From Gymnogyps californianus (lineage: Eukaryota > Chordata > Aves > Accipitriformes > Cathartidae), in assembly GCF_018139145.2 (NCBI RefSeq), contig NC_059478.1, positions 2,976,001 through 3,040,000 of the forward strand: a stretch of DNA of 64,000 nucleotides, given 5' to 3'. This document shows, piece after piece, positions 1 through 14,200 of the stretch. Within the stretch, counting starts at the first letter, position 1; each line of letters begins with the position of its first letter. Both the position numbers and the translations under genes were made by a program. The notes beneath the pieces were generated by a model. It ran no database searches. It saw only the letters and a program-made list of their open reading frames with translations, and was not told the DNA's origin.

Positions 1-2123
1 ATACTACTTCAGCATGGCTAAAAGTTGGCCTCTGAATAGGACCCATGGTGAGATGCGGGTTAGTAGAATTTAGCACGCAGGAAGATGTGGCCAGTACTGG
101 CACTCTCACCAACTTGTGATGCAGTTATGATCAAATTCTCTGCTGTGACTGTACAAGCAATGCAAAACAGACTTTTGTATGGGTTCTAGTGTCCGAATGC
201 AATGAGACAAAGACGCGTCAACTAGTAAAGGAATTAGATGGGGGAAAATATAACCTAAAATCATAAAGTTCAGGACTTTTAAGTCAGGCCAAAAGTTACT
301 ATTCATAAACAAACAGCAACTCATCGCTATGGCCCCAAAATAATACAGTAAGATTCAAAACATATTAATTTCAGAAATATGACAAAGCCACACCAAACAT
401 TTTGCAAATATATAAATATTATGCTTATTATACCAAGCTCTCCATGCAAACTGGCTCGCCTGTTGCACCTCCTACAACAATTTAGACAAACACTGGTATG
501 TCTCTGTACAGTTCCTATTTACAGTGAGCCGGTGAATATTCTGTGTCGCTATCAGGCCACATTCCAGTAACTTTCCTCTAGAAAGACAAAGACATTACTG
601 GGAGGAGGGAAGAGAAGACTGAACAATGGAATTTTCCACTTAGCCCACTTGAAATCAGCTCCACTGAGCATTTTTCTTCAAGGCAAACAAAGCCTATGCA
701 ATAGAGATTCCCAGAACCCTCAAGAACACCCTGCTACTAAAACCCTCCAAAGAAAACAGTAAAACAATGAATGCTTTTCAGTGTTTATCCATTTCTTCCA
801 TTCTACCAGACTTACACTTCCATGAGCTCATCAAATAAACATGAACTGACATGAGTGCGAGTTATCATTACAGGCTGAATATGCATGTCAGCTGAAGGCA
901 AGGGAAGCTGATAGCGCTCAGCACCTTAGAGAAAAGAAACTTACAGGAAAATTATATACAGTAATGCTGTAAGACAACCTGCATCAGGCCTGGTAATTAT
1001 TGATAAAAATAACAAATAGTTACTAAACCAAAAAGCACTATTTTCTGGGGAAAATACTGGTTTTTTTAAAAAAAGTAATGTGACAAAATTACACATTAAT
1101 GATTCCAAATAGCCATCTAGAAAGCTTGCTGTACCAGTCCTTGTCTAAATATGTTAGCAGGCTCACCCACTACCACACTTGGTTTATAACCTTTACAATA
1201 CCAAAGGCTCTACTGACTGAAGGTTTCCACTGGATCAGAGATCTCTATTTTGCAAAACCAATTCCAGCTCCGGTGTTTAATTTCCCTGTCGGTCTTGGCT
1301 TTGTCTTCACATCTTTGTTGCAAGAGATTATTACCATCATGCCACTCAGTGATACATATTACACCCAGTGCTGCACAGTAATGCTGGTTTTAATTCATGA
1401 GTATTATCATATAGGGTTGCAGCTTTCTGCATTTGAGCATTAGATGCAACAGATTCACATGAATTTCATATGGTTTCCTGGGGCCACAGTTTTCTTTTGA
1501 CTTAAAGCAGCACAAATTCAGGCTGGTGCCAAAAGAAATAGCACTACTCCCCTGACCACCCACTCTTGTCATCTTCCTTTCACCAATATTGGCATTTATA
1601 GGCTGTGTGGTGAACCAGCAGGGAACTGATCTGGCTGAAAACTAACCTGACCAGGAAAACACAAAAACCCCACCTTTCCAGATCACCTATAAACTGATTC
1701 ACCTTGTTCATCACACCCAAGGGAGAGTGAAGCTATGAGCAACAAGAAACAGAAGAGAGGATGGGAGTCCAGCTGTGGGCATCTCCCGGACTTCTATCTG
1801 ACTGAAATAACAACCTAACTGAAGCCAGTTACGTCGACATAGCTCCTTTTCAGAAAAGAAACAAACCAACCACAAAACAGAAGTAGCTGCCAGTTATTCC
1901 AAATTATGCCTGAAGAATCTCCATTTTAAAAACTAAACAAACAGCAAATTCACATGTAGAAGTAACTTCTCTTTAAAATCTGATTTTCTGACCATGTTAT
2001 CAAATTCACTTTTTTTTTCCTCTAAGGACATATGTTTTGGCATAATAATTTTTAAAATATCAGCAAAGTATACAGTAAACCCCTTATCTTCTGCTGCTGC
2101 AACAAAAATTATCATGTACTTAC
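1..2123. other. HMCN1: HMCN1 intron after Ig22 (window edge)
   Basis: This is the intron that follows the Ig22b exon; it runs off the window. I looked for the next expected exon (start of Ig23) on the minus strand and found no splice-flanked Ig pattern. Small open frames on either strand resemble nothing I know. No repeat family was recognised. Confidence 0.7.
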
Positions 2124-2237
2124 CTAGAACAGAAAGGTCAAAATCCTTCCTCACCTCTCCTGCAGCATTGCTCACTACACAAGTGTACTGACCTTCATCT
2201 GCTACACTCGTGTGTGTCAAACGGAGCGTTCGGCCCC
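2124..2237 (-). CDS. HMCN1: HMCN1 exon, Ig22 second half
   Basis: A 114-nt exon, entered in phase 1 after CTCCTCAG and left in phase 1 at CTAG|GTAAGT. It encodes [12 protein letters not shown], then the F-strand [15 protein letters not shown] and the terminal SVL. It completes Ig22 with the second domain cysteine. It is the most 3' exon in the window. Confidence 0.95.
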
Positions 2238-5200
2238 CTGAGGAGAAAGCCAAAAAACGTACAGTCATTACAGTCCTACTCCAACCAACATGCTCCCAAA
2301 TTGTCTGTGCTAACTCTTAATTTTTTTATGTTCTCGTTAAATTTACAGCTGTAAATTTTTTTAATGTGGTCTATTTTTCAATGTGCTTTGTTTTGTTGAA
2401 CAAACAGTAAGAGAAAGTGACTGACCTTACTCCTACTCCCATCATTTCTGTATGTCTGCTCAGGCCCTCAGCTCCTCAGTGCTTTTAGATCTGTGCTTAA
2501 TATTGATCATACCGTTCTTTCTAGTCAGTAACTTCCAAACCACCCTGACATATCCCTTTTTTTTCCTCCAGAAATTACATTTAAGTGAACTTTGAGGCAT
2601 TCAGATATTTTCTGAGAATTTCTGGAGGAAGTCAGAGACCAACCAGAACAATCACCGAAAACTTCGAGACACGTCTGTAGCCTGCTTCACGCACGTCACT
2701 CAAACTACATGCAGGGGTACAGTGTACACGTAATTCATTGATCAGCGCAGACACTTTGGATGTGGCAGGAATACTGTGTTTGCAATAGGCAGGATTTGGG
2801 CACATACTGCTACGCAGGAAATTTTGACAGAATATAGTGTCTCAGACAGCAGGATTTTCATTCATATGAGTACTTTGCTATACTGAGAATCTAGATGACT
2901 ATACAGAAAAATAATAAAGCCTCATCAGAGGGGGGGTACGGACACATAAAAAAAAGTTTATTCTTCTAAACACATATAAACAGTCCTTAAAGGTATTTTC
3001 ACATGTACAGATAAGGAATAAAATTCCACTCCTCTCTTCTAGCATTTGTATTAATTGTGGCATCAATAATAATAACAGGTGACAACAGTACTGGTTTACA
3101 TGTAATGTTTTAAAATAACAGATTTCTCTTAACACTATAGCAGAGCAGTTGTCAGAACACATTTGTACAGGTATGCTAGTTTAAAAGGAAGAAGATTTGC
3201 AAGTATGTTTGACCAAAGGACCAAGAATATCCACACTTTGCCATAGCAGAATAACTTCTCTTTGCTTCCTTTTTGGCAGAGGAACAGCAAAACAAACATC
3301 AGTGAGCATTTAAGTGTGAAAACAAATGCAGTGGCTGTCCTTTAGCTTTTTCCAGTTTCTCATTAGCAGCTCTCACATTAGCAATCATTACCACAGAGTA
3401 CATCACATCTGAACCGTGCATCTCCTGCCTGCGGATATCCACAGGGTCTCATTATTGGGATATACCCCAGAAATTTATGTTCCTGGTCATGTTCTTTGAA
3501 GGAAGAAACTGCTGACCTGGTTAATGGATGTGCCTCTGCCCAAGGAATTCTACCTGCTGGAGGGAGTACTGTGAGACTGAGGAAGGCTCAGTTCTTGCAG
3601 CCTCATGTCACCCTGATCCCTCCTCCCATCCACACGCTGAACAAAGCCATGTAAGAAGCAAAATGAAGCAGATATCTGCCTGCAGGAGACTGTAACTTTC
3701 TCTGGTATCACATACCATAGCACACGCAGGGCTCCAGTGCTGAGGCAGGATATGATTTTCTACATTTAGCTAAAACTTAATAAAAGCTTTTCTCCTTCCT
3801 AAAGCTAGTATGCAGTTTAGTGCATGGTCTGCAAGGAAAGCAGATATGGTATGGTGGAATTTTTTTCTTTTTTTTCTAAAGGATACGTAGGAAGCATCAT
3901 CAAAAGGAAACATCAGCATAGTATCTGAACTAACAGATTAAAAGTTGCCAGCAGTGCGTCCACACATTTAAATCATCTGCAATGCCAAGTATGTTTTCAA
4001 TCAACAGAACCAAAATCTTGCTTTGGCAAAGTATTTCACCTCCTAAATTAGTCAAAGAGGGGGATTTTTTTTGTTGTTGTTTTTGTTTTTTTACAGCTGT
4101 ACAAGCACAAATAAAGTTCCAAATGCCATGTTGGTTACAGTTCACTACCACAACGTGTAGCTCTCTGAAGAAGTGCACAAAAGCACAAAGTTTGCTGGAA
4201 AACAAAGCACAGAGTTCTGGCCTGTTTCCCCACTCCCACTGCAGCTAACATTCAGACAATAAACATCTTTTTGTCTCTCACCCTTCCTGACACTGCAATC
4301 CGGGTGGTGATACTAGTGTGGGTGTAGAAATCAACACACAGAACACAAACAATCAAGCCCAGAGGACATTATTTTTGTTGATGGCAACTTCGCACAAAAA
4401 GAAATGCATACCAACTCAGACAGTCAGATTTATACCGAATAATAATCAGACACCCACTCCTTTTTCCATGTACCATACGTAAAAATGGGAAAGCAGATGA
4501 CGGGACTACCTGTAATGTTAAAAGCTACACTGATGAAAAAAATCCTGAAAAATTTCAGCTTCAAATCCAGTCTTAGCTGAGCTTCTAAACACCTTCCAGT
4601 TTATCTGTCTGATAGTCTACTTGTGTTCATGCTGTAGGATGGCTTGGCTTTGCATGGTGGCTGTCAGAGTACTAGAAACTTCATCAAAACGTATTTTCAT
4701 GAGATTCCTCGCTATGAGTGGCAAACCCAAGATCAAAGAAACATCTCAGTTGTTGTCTATACATCTTAGTTGTAATCAGATACTTTAATTACTTCTACGC
4801 ACTCCACAAAGCTGATCCCCAGACACGTGAAGCCAACGCAAAACGTATTGCCTGCTTGGCACGCATTTTCCGTTTGTAATCTCAAGGGCTGCTAACTCCA
4901 TTTCCTATTGTGAACACAAAGCTTTAACATCACTGCAGCTGCCAGTCACGTATTCTCACTTCCCTACGGTACTGTAGGAAGATGGTTTACAGGATGGTTT
5001 ACCGAGCCCCTCCTATTTCGGACACCTCTGTCAATTACTACTGTCATAAAAAGGCATCTGAACTGGTTCTTTGTAGGTTATTCCAGCTTGAAAATTGAGA
5101 TCCCTGACAAATTGGATCTGTTTGTTCGCTTGCCTATCATAAGTTTCTCCAGATCCCTCGGACTAGTCTTCTCGCTAATGCAGCGTTCCGTGCTGTCTTT

Positions 5201-8200
5201 GACTGATCACCGAATTCCAGCTTTTATTAGACGACATTCTGCAGATCAGATTCAGTTCGCTCCAAGGCCAGGAAGTATTTACATGCATTAATTTCTGAGG
5301 CTCATGAACAGGTTTCCCTTTGTTTTTATATACAAACCCACAAAAATGAAAGATGTGTTTTCTTTATTGTCATTTGCATTCATTCTCTCAAAGATTTTTC
5401 CTCTTTAAAAGGTAAAAAAACTGCGAAGAGGAAGAGGCAGAGAAAACTAATCAAATGAGAGAGCTAATGCAGTATACGTATTGGCACCAACAAAGCAAGA
5501 TGTTACCATCTGACATATTTCTGGAAAGAAGCACTGGACTAACATACACTAACAGCCAGAATTATGGCTTATTCCATGCCACAGACCAAACAGTTACCAC
5601 GCCTTTGGCCCATACACATAAAGTTTGGTAACAACTTTAAAAGTTTACGTTAGCTATTCACCAGGCACTCCAGCCAGTCTGACCCCATTTACTGAAAAGC
5701 TTGGCATTGAATAACAGTTTCTCTTCTCTCCTTGTCTTTACAGATTATTAAACCAAACCTTCTTTCAGGTGAAATACCTGCACTGTAGATGCAGAGAGCC
5801 CTTCACCCCCTTCCCTTTTTTTTTTTTTTTTTAATAACTACAGCTTTTGTACCTGAGAGGATTCGCACCGAGTTGTTCAAAGTGAGAGGCCATCCGTTCT
5901 TGAGCCATGTTATTGATGGCAAGGGAATTCCTGAAGCTTCACAAACCAGAGAGATGGGATTCTTCTCCACAATACTGATGTTTTCAGGCATCTGCAGGTA
6001 ACTGGCAATACTTGGGGGAACTACAGAAAAGAGTAAAGAAAAGCCATACTTCAGAACAAATAAAAATTAATTTTGCTCTCAAAACATTCTGTCATCCAAA
6101 TAATAGTTCACTGAAGCTAAGATAAGCTTGGCAAGCGAAGAGCTACAGAACTGAGACATTTAATACTATATATTAATGACAATTTCTTACTGCGTAACAG
6201 CATGGAAATATTAAAATTAAATTCTATCAGTTCTATTACCTTTATTTTATGGCTTAAGATCCGTAGCAAATAACAGTTTATAGGCGTTCTGTCCATTCTA
6301 CGCAAATTATAATTTCCAGTATCTAATGAAACACTAGGGAAAATTCTAACACTGACAGAATTACATGCTTTTTCTAACGGAAAGAACAGCCCCCTATTAA
6401 AATAACTACCACAAATTTAATTTTAGCTTTTCTTTGCTAGGAATATTTCCACTTTGGAAGCAGTTCTGCAGTTCTACAGTTCATACTTTAGAACATAAAG
6501 CCTGGGGTCAAGAATTGACCAACATCCTCCAGCACTCTGAGTAGCCTGAGGAGGTTTGAAGTTTCTCTTTACTACCCAGAAGTTTGATAATACAGTACAG
6601 CAAATATTCCAAATAAAAACATAAAACTGGTAAATAATTTTGGCCTCCCGTTTCCAATAATGAGAATTCCTGTGTTTATTTTCACAGGAAAACATGAATA
6701 TTCAGTGTTTGATGAAGCATAAAAAGTCATATGCAAAAGCATTACAGTGGCTGTAAGATAATGTGATGTTCTGATCAATGCCATCAAGTCAAATTATGGA
6801 GAAGAGTTATAGTTGGAGGTACCATCTTTAAAATCTTCCGATTGTACAAAATGAGAGAACCTGATAATGACATACCTGAGATGCTGGCTGTCCTCAGGTA
6901 ACAGTCCTCTGGTAGTGGCGACTAGCAGGGTGTTCTTGGTTAAACCTTGATTTCTATCTCCCACAATAGAATATTTCCCACCATGACACTCACCCCAATA
7001 TCGTATAAAATTATACCGTATCTTGGTTTTCTCCTCTCGGGAGATGGAGCAACTGGGGATGGATTGGTATTAACAGGGACAGGGGTAAGATCTTAAAATA
7101 TTCAGGAGTTATAAAATTGGATTTGGATTTTCGTAACACTGCAACTGAAACCGCACCACTGATCTGCAATTGAAACTGCATCATGTGTAAAGCCTGCAAT
7201 AGATATAGGTGGTGCATTTGGCTACACAACTATTTCTTAGATGTCCTTGGGTGAATTTAAAGGTCTAATTTGTTTCTGTTTTGCCTGCCCCGTTCTGCAC
7301 ATACTCACCATGAACATTTAAATCGTATTTTCTGTCAGACAGCCCTGCCACATTGGCAGCAACACAGACGTAGCGGCCAGTGTCTGACACCTGAGCATTT
7401 TTCAGTTGAAGAAAGCGACCATCATGAAGTATCGCTATGTCCCTTCCACTGGCCAGCGGACGGCCATCCTTCATCCATGTTATTGCTGGTTCTGGAATGC
7501 CCTCTACCTTGCACTCCAAGGAGATTTCATTTCCTTGGGTGATGACAACTTCTGATGGGTGGCTACCACTATTTAATATAGTTGGTCGAACTATTAAGAA
7601 AAAGAAACACAGTATAGAAGTCAACTGGAAGCTACATTTCAGGATCTTCACCTGTTTCTGAACAGAACAATCAAGTTTGCCAGATCAGCATTTTAATAAA
7701 GACCAGTTATTGCAGGTTACTGCTGGCAAATCAGTTAGGGGCACTCTGCAATTCATAGCATTTTCCACAGGACCAAGAAAAGACGAATAACCTCCTCTCC
7801 CCCCGCTCCACCCCATAAAGTAAAAAGGTTTTTTAAAATGTAACTTCAGGCAATTTTAAAAATGCAAACAGGAGAAAAAATTAAATTAAAAAAGACTGCC
7901 CCAAATGCTGTCAATCTCTATAGACTTTTGAAGATTTTCTCTTTCATGGGATTGTTTAAAAATACCTCCTTTTAATCCTGACTGAAACACAGAAGTAGCA
8001 GTAGAATCTAAGGGAAATCTAAGTTCAATTAGTTGTCGTCACTACTACGGTTTAGTGACAGGAAACATTACACTACCTAAAGGGGTTACATCTCTGTAAT
8101 CATCTGTGGTCAAATGCACTTTCAACAGGTATATGCAATGTCTTGGTCAAGCTCCGAGTCCAAATTGCCAAAATTTTAATTACTTAACATTCTCCTCGGA

Positions 8201-11200
8201 GTACCCTTAAATTGTCCTATAGCTAGACATTACTCTCTGAAAATCTTGCAGCTTAACATCGCTGTACTGATAACACTTTCATAACGTAACTCTATTGCAG
8301 AACTTGTAAACTACGAACAGAATTTTTCATGGTAACTTACTGTATACTTGCAAACTGTATTCTTTCTTTGCACTTCCAGCTACATTTGAAGCAATACAAG
8401 TGTAAGACGCAGCATCAGACTTTTCAGCAATTGAAATCTGTAGTTGTCTGCCTCCAGATAATATCCGCACCCTTCCCGAAAGGTCAGCCACCAGTGGAGA
8501 GCCTGCAAGAGAAATTCTTTCAGATAAAAACACAGAAAATGGTAATGAGCTTGCTCACATGGTGTAAAGTCCACTGGCTCATTTAAAAATTACTGAGCTG
8601 CACAATTGTCCATTTTAGAACTGCTCTATCGGAGTTTTCCCAGACATCAGAAACTTCACGCAAGCAGATTCTGAGGACCTCCCATATTAATTGCTGACTT
8701 CACGACATATAGCAACCTGAGCTAAAGCACAATAACTCTCACCACACTCACATCCATCTAGAAAGTTTTGGACACTTCCACTGAACAGCAAACTCAACAC
8801 TTTCAGTAAAATCTGACTCATTGTCCAGTATATAATCATCTCACCCAGCACAGCCAGTGCTTAGAAACATATAATTTAGTTTTCGCAGCCGGACCATCTG
8901 TGTATTTTGTGTCACACAGCACATGTGCACAGAATTCTGCCCAGGAAATCCTCAGCAGAAACGTGACAGCAAAATAATATTGCATTCTCCGAGCAGAATT
9001 TTCAATCTTGGAGACCTCAGATCTTCATCTTTACAAACCGCAGGGAGACTTCGTGACAGAACGAATACACCTGCCACTGATAATTCTTACAAGCTGAATC
9101 TTCATTTCCCACTTGTACATTTAAGATTGTCTCTATGAGCAAGTGCACCAAATGTCAAACGTGATGAAAAATCTGGCTCTCAAGTAACATTCAAAACTGT
9201 ACTACTTTCTAACTGCCTTTCTAGACTTTCCAACAGGTTTAAGCTTCCTTTCTGCCATTTAAGTGTATACACTTCAGCCTTGCAGTACATTATTAGAACA
9301 TGTCATAAAATGCCTTTTTGGCTTCCAAGAGACAAGGTTTAAAAAGAACTTCATAAACTTCATTTTCTCTGAAAATTTTATGCATTAGAAAAAGTGTTTT
9401 GTAATTAAAATCTGCTCTTTCCACAAGCCAAAATTAATTAAGGTAGGTACATACCACACTGAATTGTGCTGTCTAGAAAAACACAAATGAATAGGTAAGA
9501 ATGATTAATAACACAAGAATTACCACACTGGAAGAGTTCAACATCTTATTTTGTCTAATATTCTGTCTCCAACAGTATCCATGCTTAAAAGAAGGTGCTA
9601 AAAATACCTGCTTTTGTCTATTGATTCATAAGAAGGTGTTTGTCAATGTTACTTTAACCCCTAAAGCAAAAAGGGTGTACAGACTACTCTTAAATATTAA
9701 GATGGGATGAGAGAAAGGTTCAGTAAATCCCAAAAGCAATTACTACAACTAGATGCATTTTCATCACTTGGCAGTATGCCATGGCTGCAAATTTAAAAAT
9801 AATTCAGAGAATACGTCTATGTTATGCAGCGGATCACAGGGCAGAGACCCTCGACTCAACACCACAGGACTTCACAGCGACTCACAGCCCTGCCAGCTGG
9901 GATCCACAGAAGTCTTGGTGCTGCCTTGCTGCACCATGGTAAAGAAGCATATTGAGAGGGGTTAAGTGCTTCACAGCCCATTTTTAAGTCGGCTCAGGAA
10001 TCTCTGCACTGTGCTTCTCTTGCACACCTTTAGGAATAATGACACCTAATCCAAGCAGAGGTGAGTTAGAGAGAAGGGAATAATCTACTACTGTAGTTCC
10101 TTTTACTCAGTATCAGGACTGTTGATATAGATATACATACAGATAGATATATATACAGAAATATACAGATATCTGCGTGCTTGAACTCCTCAGAACACAC
10201 CATCTAAAAATGTTCACAGGAAAAAAGAAGAACTGGCAGGTCAGAATTATCACATTCGCTTCATAAAATGGACAATGGACAGTTACCCACCATTCTTTTT
10301 CCAGGTAAGACTGGGTGGTGGGATGCCACTAGACTCACAGATCAGGCTTATCAAGCTCCCTTCAGTTACTGTCACTTGAGAGGTGTCATCTGAGCCATAA
10401 ATACTTGGTGACACTGAAAAGAAATGCCAAAAAATTGCAGCATTTGAAACAAAACATTATCAGCCAACAGTAAGACCCAAATGATCCTCATACAAATTTG
10501 TCCCGTTATGCTCTGAAGCAATTACGAGGATTGTATTCTCTTGCTGACAATGCAAGCCAGACACTGGGTAGGGAATAATATATTTGCGAATGACTGCAGC
10601 TGTCTTTCCAGCCTCTGAGGTCTGGTGCATGCATAGGCTCTATTTCTGACTGACTTTTGAATGGACTTCACCAGACAAAGCGGTTTCTGTGAATTATGTA
10701 AACTGACTTCAACTCTAAGAGCCTACCTCATTCATGGCCTTAGCTAATAAACCTACAGATATCATCATTAGGTGGAAAGTGACTTAAAATTCAGGCTAAG
10801 TTTCTCCTTTGAATTTTTTCTGCATCAACACACTGGCTACCGCATCCAACGCTAAGGACCCCATTGCTTCAATTGCCCTACAGAGTGCCAGCTTTGCTCT
10901 ACAGCTCTGTGACTGTAAACCAGTTGCAGACAAAAGGGACCACTGTTTTCACTCTGATTCTCAAAGCCTTAAAGAACTTTGGTTCAATCACTAGGGAAGG
11001 GATAACTGCCTTCTTGAAATGGGGGAACCATTTTCTTCTCATGAAAATAGTGCAGGTAACACTGGAAAAGAGATCAAAAAAAGCAGAGGAGAACGTAGGC
11101 TGAAATGCGCAAATAAAATCTCACTAGTGAATAACTTATCCAGCACATTTTTTATGCACATGACAGTAGACAGCTTCTCCTTGTGACACTTCAAACTCTT

Positions 11201-14200
11201 TATTTAGCAGCAAACAGATGTATGGGTTTCAGAACAACTGACTGCAAAGGGCTTTATTGTACTGTACTGGCTTCAACCTTTTATTTGTCCTGCTTCTAGT
11301 CAAAAAGTTTGTGCCATTCTCTAAGGAGGTACATCTTACATTTAACACATGGGCTGGTTCCTGGAACCAGAGTTAGCTCTCAGGATCTCACCAATCGTCA
11401 GATTTTAAATCCGCTTCCTAGATTTAAAACTTCAAAATATGGCAAGCAGGACTTCTGGTCCTTGGGTGTAAACAAAGACTATAATTCTAAACAGTTATCC
11501 ACAGATGACTTTCACAGGCAACCTTTGGTTTCTATTACGCTTATTCCATCAAAGCTGTTAACTAGCAAAGAATTATCCCTCCTCTCAAAACCCTACTGAA
11601 ATGGTCTCACTGCACAAAAGAACAAATCCATATCCCTCCAGCAGCAAAGGTCCTCTGCAACACTGCAGATCTTACAAATCTGGGGAGGGAGAGATGAGAG
11701 CTGAAGATGACATGCACAGTAAATGGGTAGATGGGAAAATTGCATGGTCTTGCATGGTACTACAATATCCACCTCTAATTTAAACATCAGGAATGTTTCT
11801 TTTTAATGAATAATGACAGAATTCTGTACTAAAAAATGTATTTTTATCATTACAAACCCTGTTAAATAATTCTACTCTTGTGATTTCAAAGCAAGAAATT
11901 AATTTGTAATAGCAAAAGCACATTTCAATTTGCATATGGGGAGAAAATGATGGTGCAGAAAAACCACTCAAAATCAAATATTAAAATAAATGTCCTAAGC
12001 CACACTCACCATCTAGCCATAGAAAAATTCTACTAAAGCTATGATTCAGCACCGATAACTTTGCAGAGCAAATAAAGCTAGGTACACCAGCTTTTATTAT
12101 CTGAATTTCCACGCTTCAGCATTTTAAAAAGTGGAAAGTTGGTAGGTTACTTTAAATGGCATTAGAGTGCACAAATAGGAGCTATGGATACAAAACCAGT
12201 TAGTTATAGCTCTAAACTACTACCAGGCATGCAAACCCAGCCTGACAAAGGCCTACGAAGTAGCTGGTATTAATTTAGAACCAAACCAAAGCAATTTGAA
12301 AAATGTGTGCACTTTCTTGGGACTGTTAAACTACAACAAATATAATAACATCTCCCTGCATGAATCTCAGCAATTAAGTGTTTATGAACTACAGAGGATT
12401 TTAGTGTCTCACATCATAATTTCACTCTGAGCTCCGTTCCCATTCCTGGAATAAGCTTAATAAATCTTACCCCAAATATTGACATTATAGTTCTTTTCAG
12501 TTTTCCCAGCAACATTTGTCGCTTCACAAGTGTAACGGCCAGTGTCCTGCACTTGAGCTCCTTCAATCTAGGAAGAAAATGAAAACCTGGATTTCTTCTT
12601 CTTACATTGTTATACATGAAACTTGCAGGGAGAGGTTGCTCAGGTTTCAATTTTTATTTTTACATCTGTCTCCCTAAATATTAATAATACAGTATTACTC
12701 CTGCAAAATCTGTACACAAACATCCAGGTGTCTATGACCTCCCTCACTCCTCACCCACTACTCTCTATTGCACCAGAGGGCCTAATGCTATCCAATCTCT
12801 AATGGGTATCTAGTGTCTTCGTGGCGGGTATAACTCCCCAGAAAGCACTCACCACCGGAGCACGACTGCCCAGTTTACCTTTAGTACACTTCCGTCTTCA
12901 GAAATGCTAAGACCTGGCTTCTTCAGCAAGGGTCGTCCATCTTTGAGCCACGTCAGCACGGGCAGGGGAATAGCATTGCTCTGGCAGAGCAGCTCCACTG
13001 CTTGACCGATGAGCACTGAGACGTTTTGTTCCTCTCCCATGATGTTTGGTGGAACTACAGCAATAAATCAAAACAAAGGACTTTTCGGCATTGCAGACTT
13101 CCCAGAGTAAACATACTGTGGAGTTAACAGTCTTCATTTAACAAAAATAAAATGACAGTTACTACCTGACACACAACTTAAGTCTCCTTTATATCACAAA
13201 AACACTGGAATAATTTTTGTTACTTACAGAATAACCTCTACACAAGATATATGCTAGTGAGATATCAGCTACAGAGATACCATGTGGATAAGCCAAGACT
13301 AGCAAAAAAATACTTGAAATATAGCTAGAAAGGAAAGCCACCAGTATATAAAGAATGGGGAAGTACATTCCTGCTAGAAAGAAAAAGAGCTGATGAGTGA
13401 AAAGGCTCACAAGATAATAATCAGACCCAGAAGCTGAAAATGTCTTCAACTGTTCCAGACAGTGCCAAGATGGATCCCTGGCTTTAAGGACAACTCTGAC
13501 TTTAAGAATTTTGTCCAGAGATGGCCAAATACAGAAGACAGAATGAGAACTTACATGGTTGCAGCCAAGTGAACGGGTTAATGACTTAATCATCAAGTCA
13601 TAATCTACAATTACTTTATTGTCTCTTTTGTGTGGTATCTCCTGGCTAATTATTGCAATTGTTGGCACTGAGCATTATATTTAGACTTGTACTACAGTTT
13701 CAGTGATAACCTCATTGTTACACTATTATTTCCAAATTACAGGGTAGAAAAATCAGCTTTTGGAATGAAAGTTTTCTGTGTAGAAGAAAAAAAAAATGCT
13801 TCTAGACATTTAAATTGAAGCCCATTAGCTGTTCTTAAACAGTGTCAAGATTTAAGAAAGCGCATTTTTTTCCCCCCGTTTTTAAAATTGTTTGTGTTTC
13901 CACAGTCAGAAAAACAAAGCAACTGAGAAGGCAGCTGAGAACTAAACCTTGGAACATTGGAACACAGCAACTCAGCAGTTTTCCATGGGGAAAGTGTTCA
14001 TGGCTGGAGTCGAAAAGAACACGGAGGAAATATTAGACTGACAAGATGAGCTTAAACGAAAAGCTTAAAGACTGAAAACTGTTTGCCATCTATGGCTTTG
14101 TATCAGTATTCATGGCTGAACTGAATGTTCTTTGGTAACGGCACGCTGTACCATCGGTCAGAGGAAATTTTCTGAGACTCCTCAGGCAGCTTTGAGCTGT

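Noticed and set aside
1099..1443. 114-codon plus-strand open frame
   Set aside because: No known domain, and opposite in strand to HMCN1 within its intron. Treated as chance.
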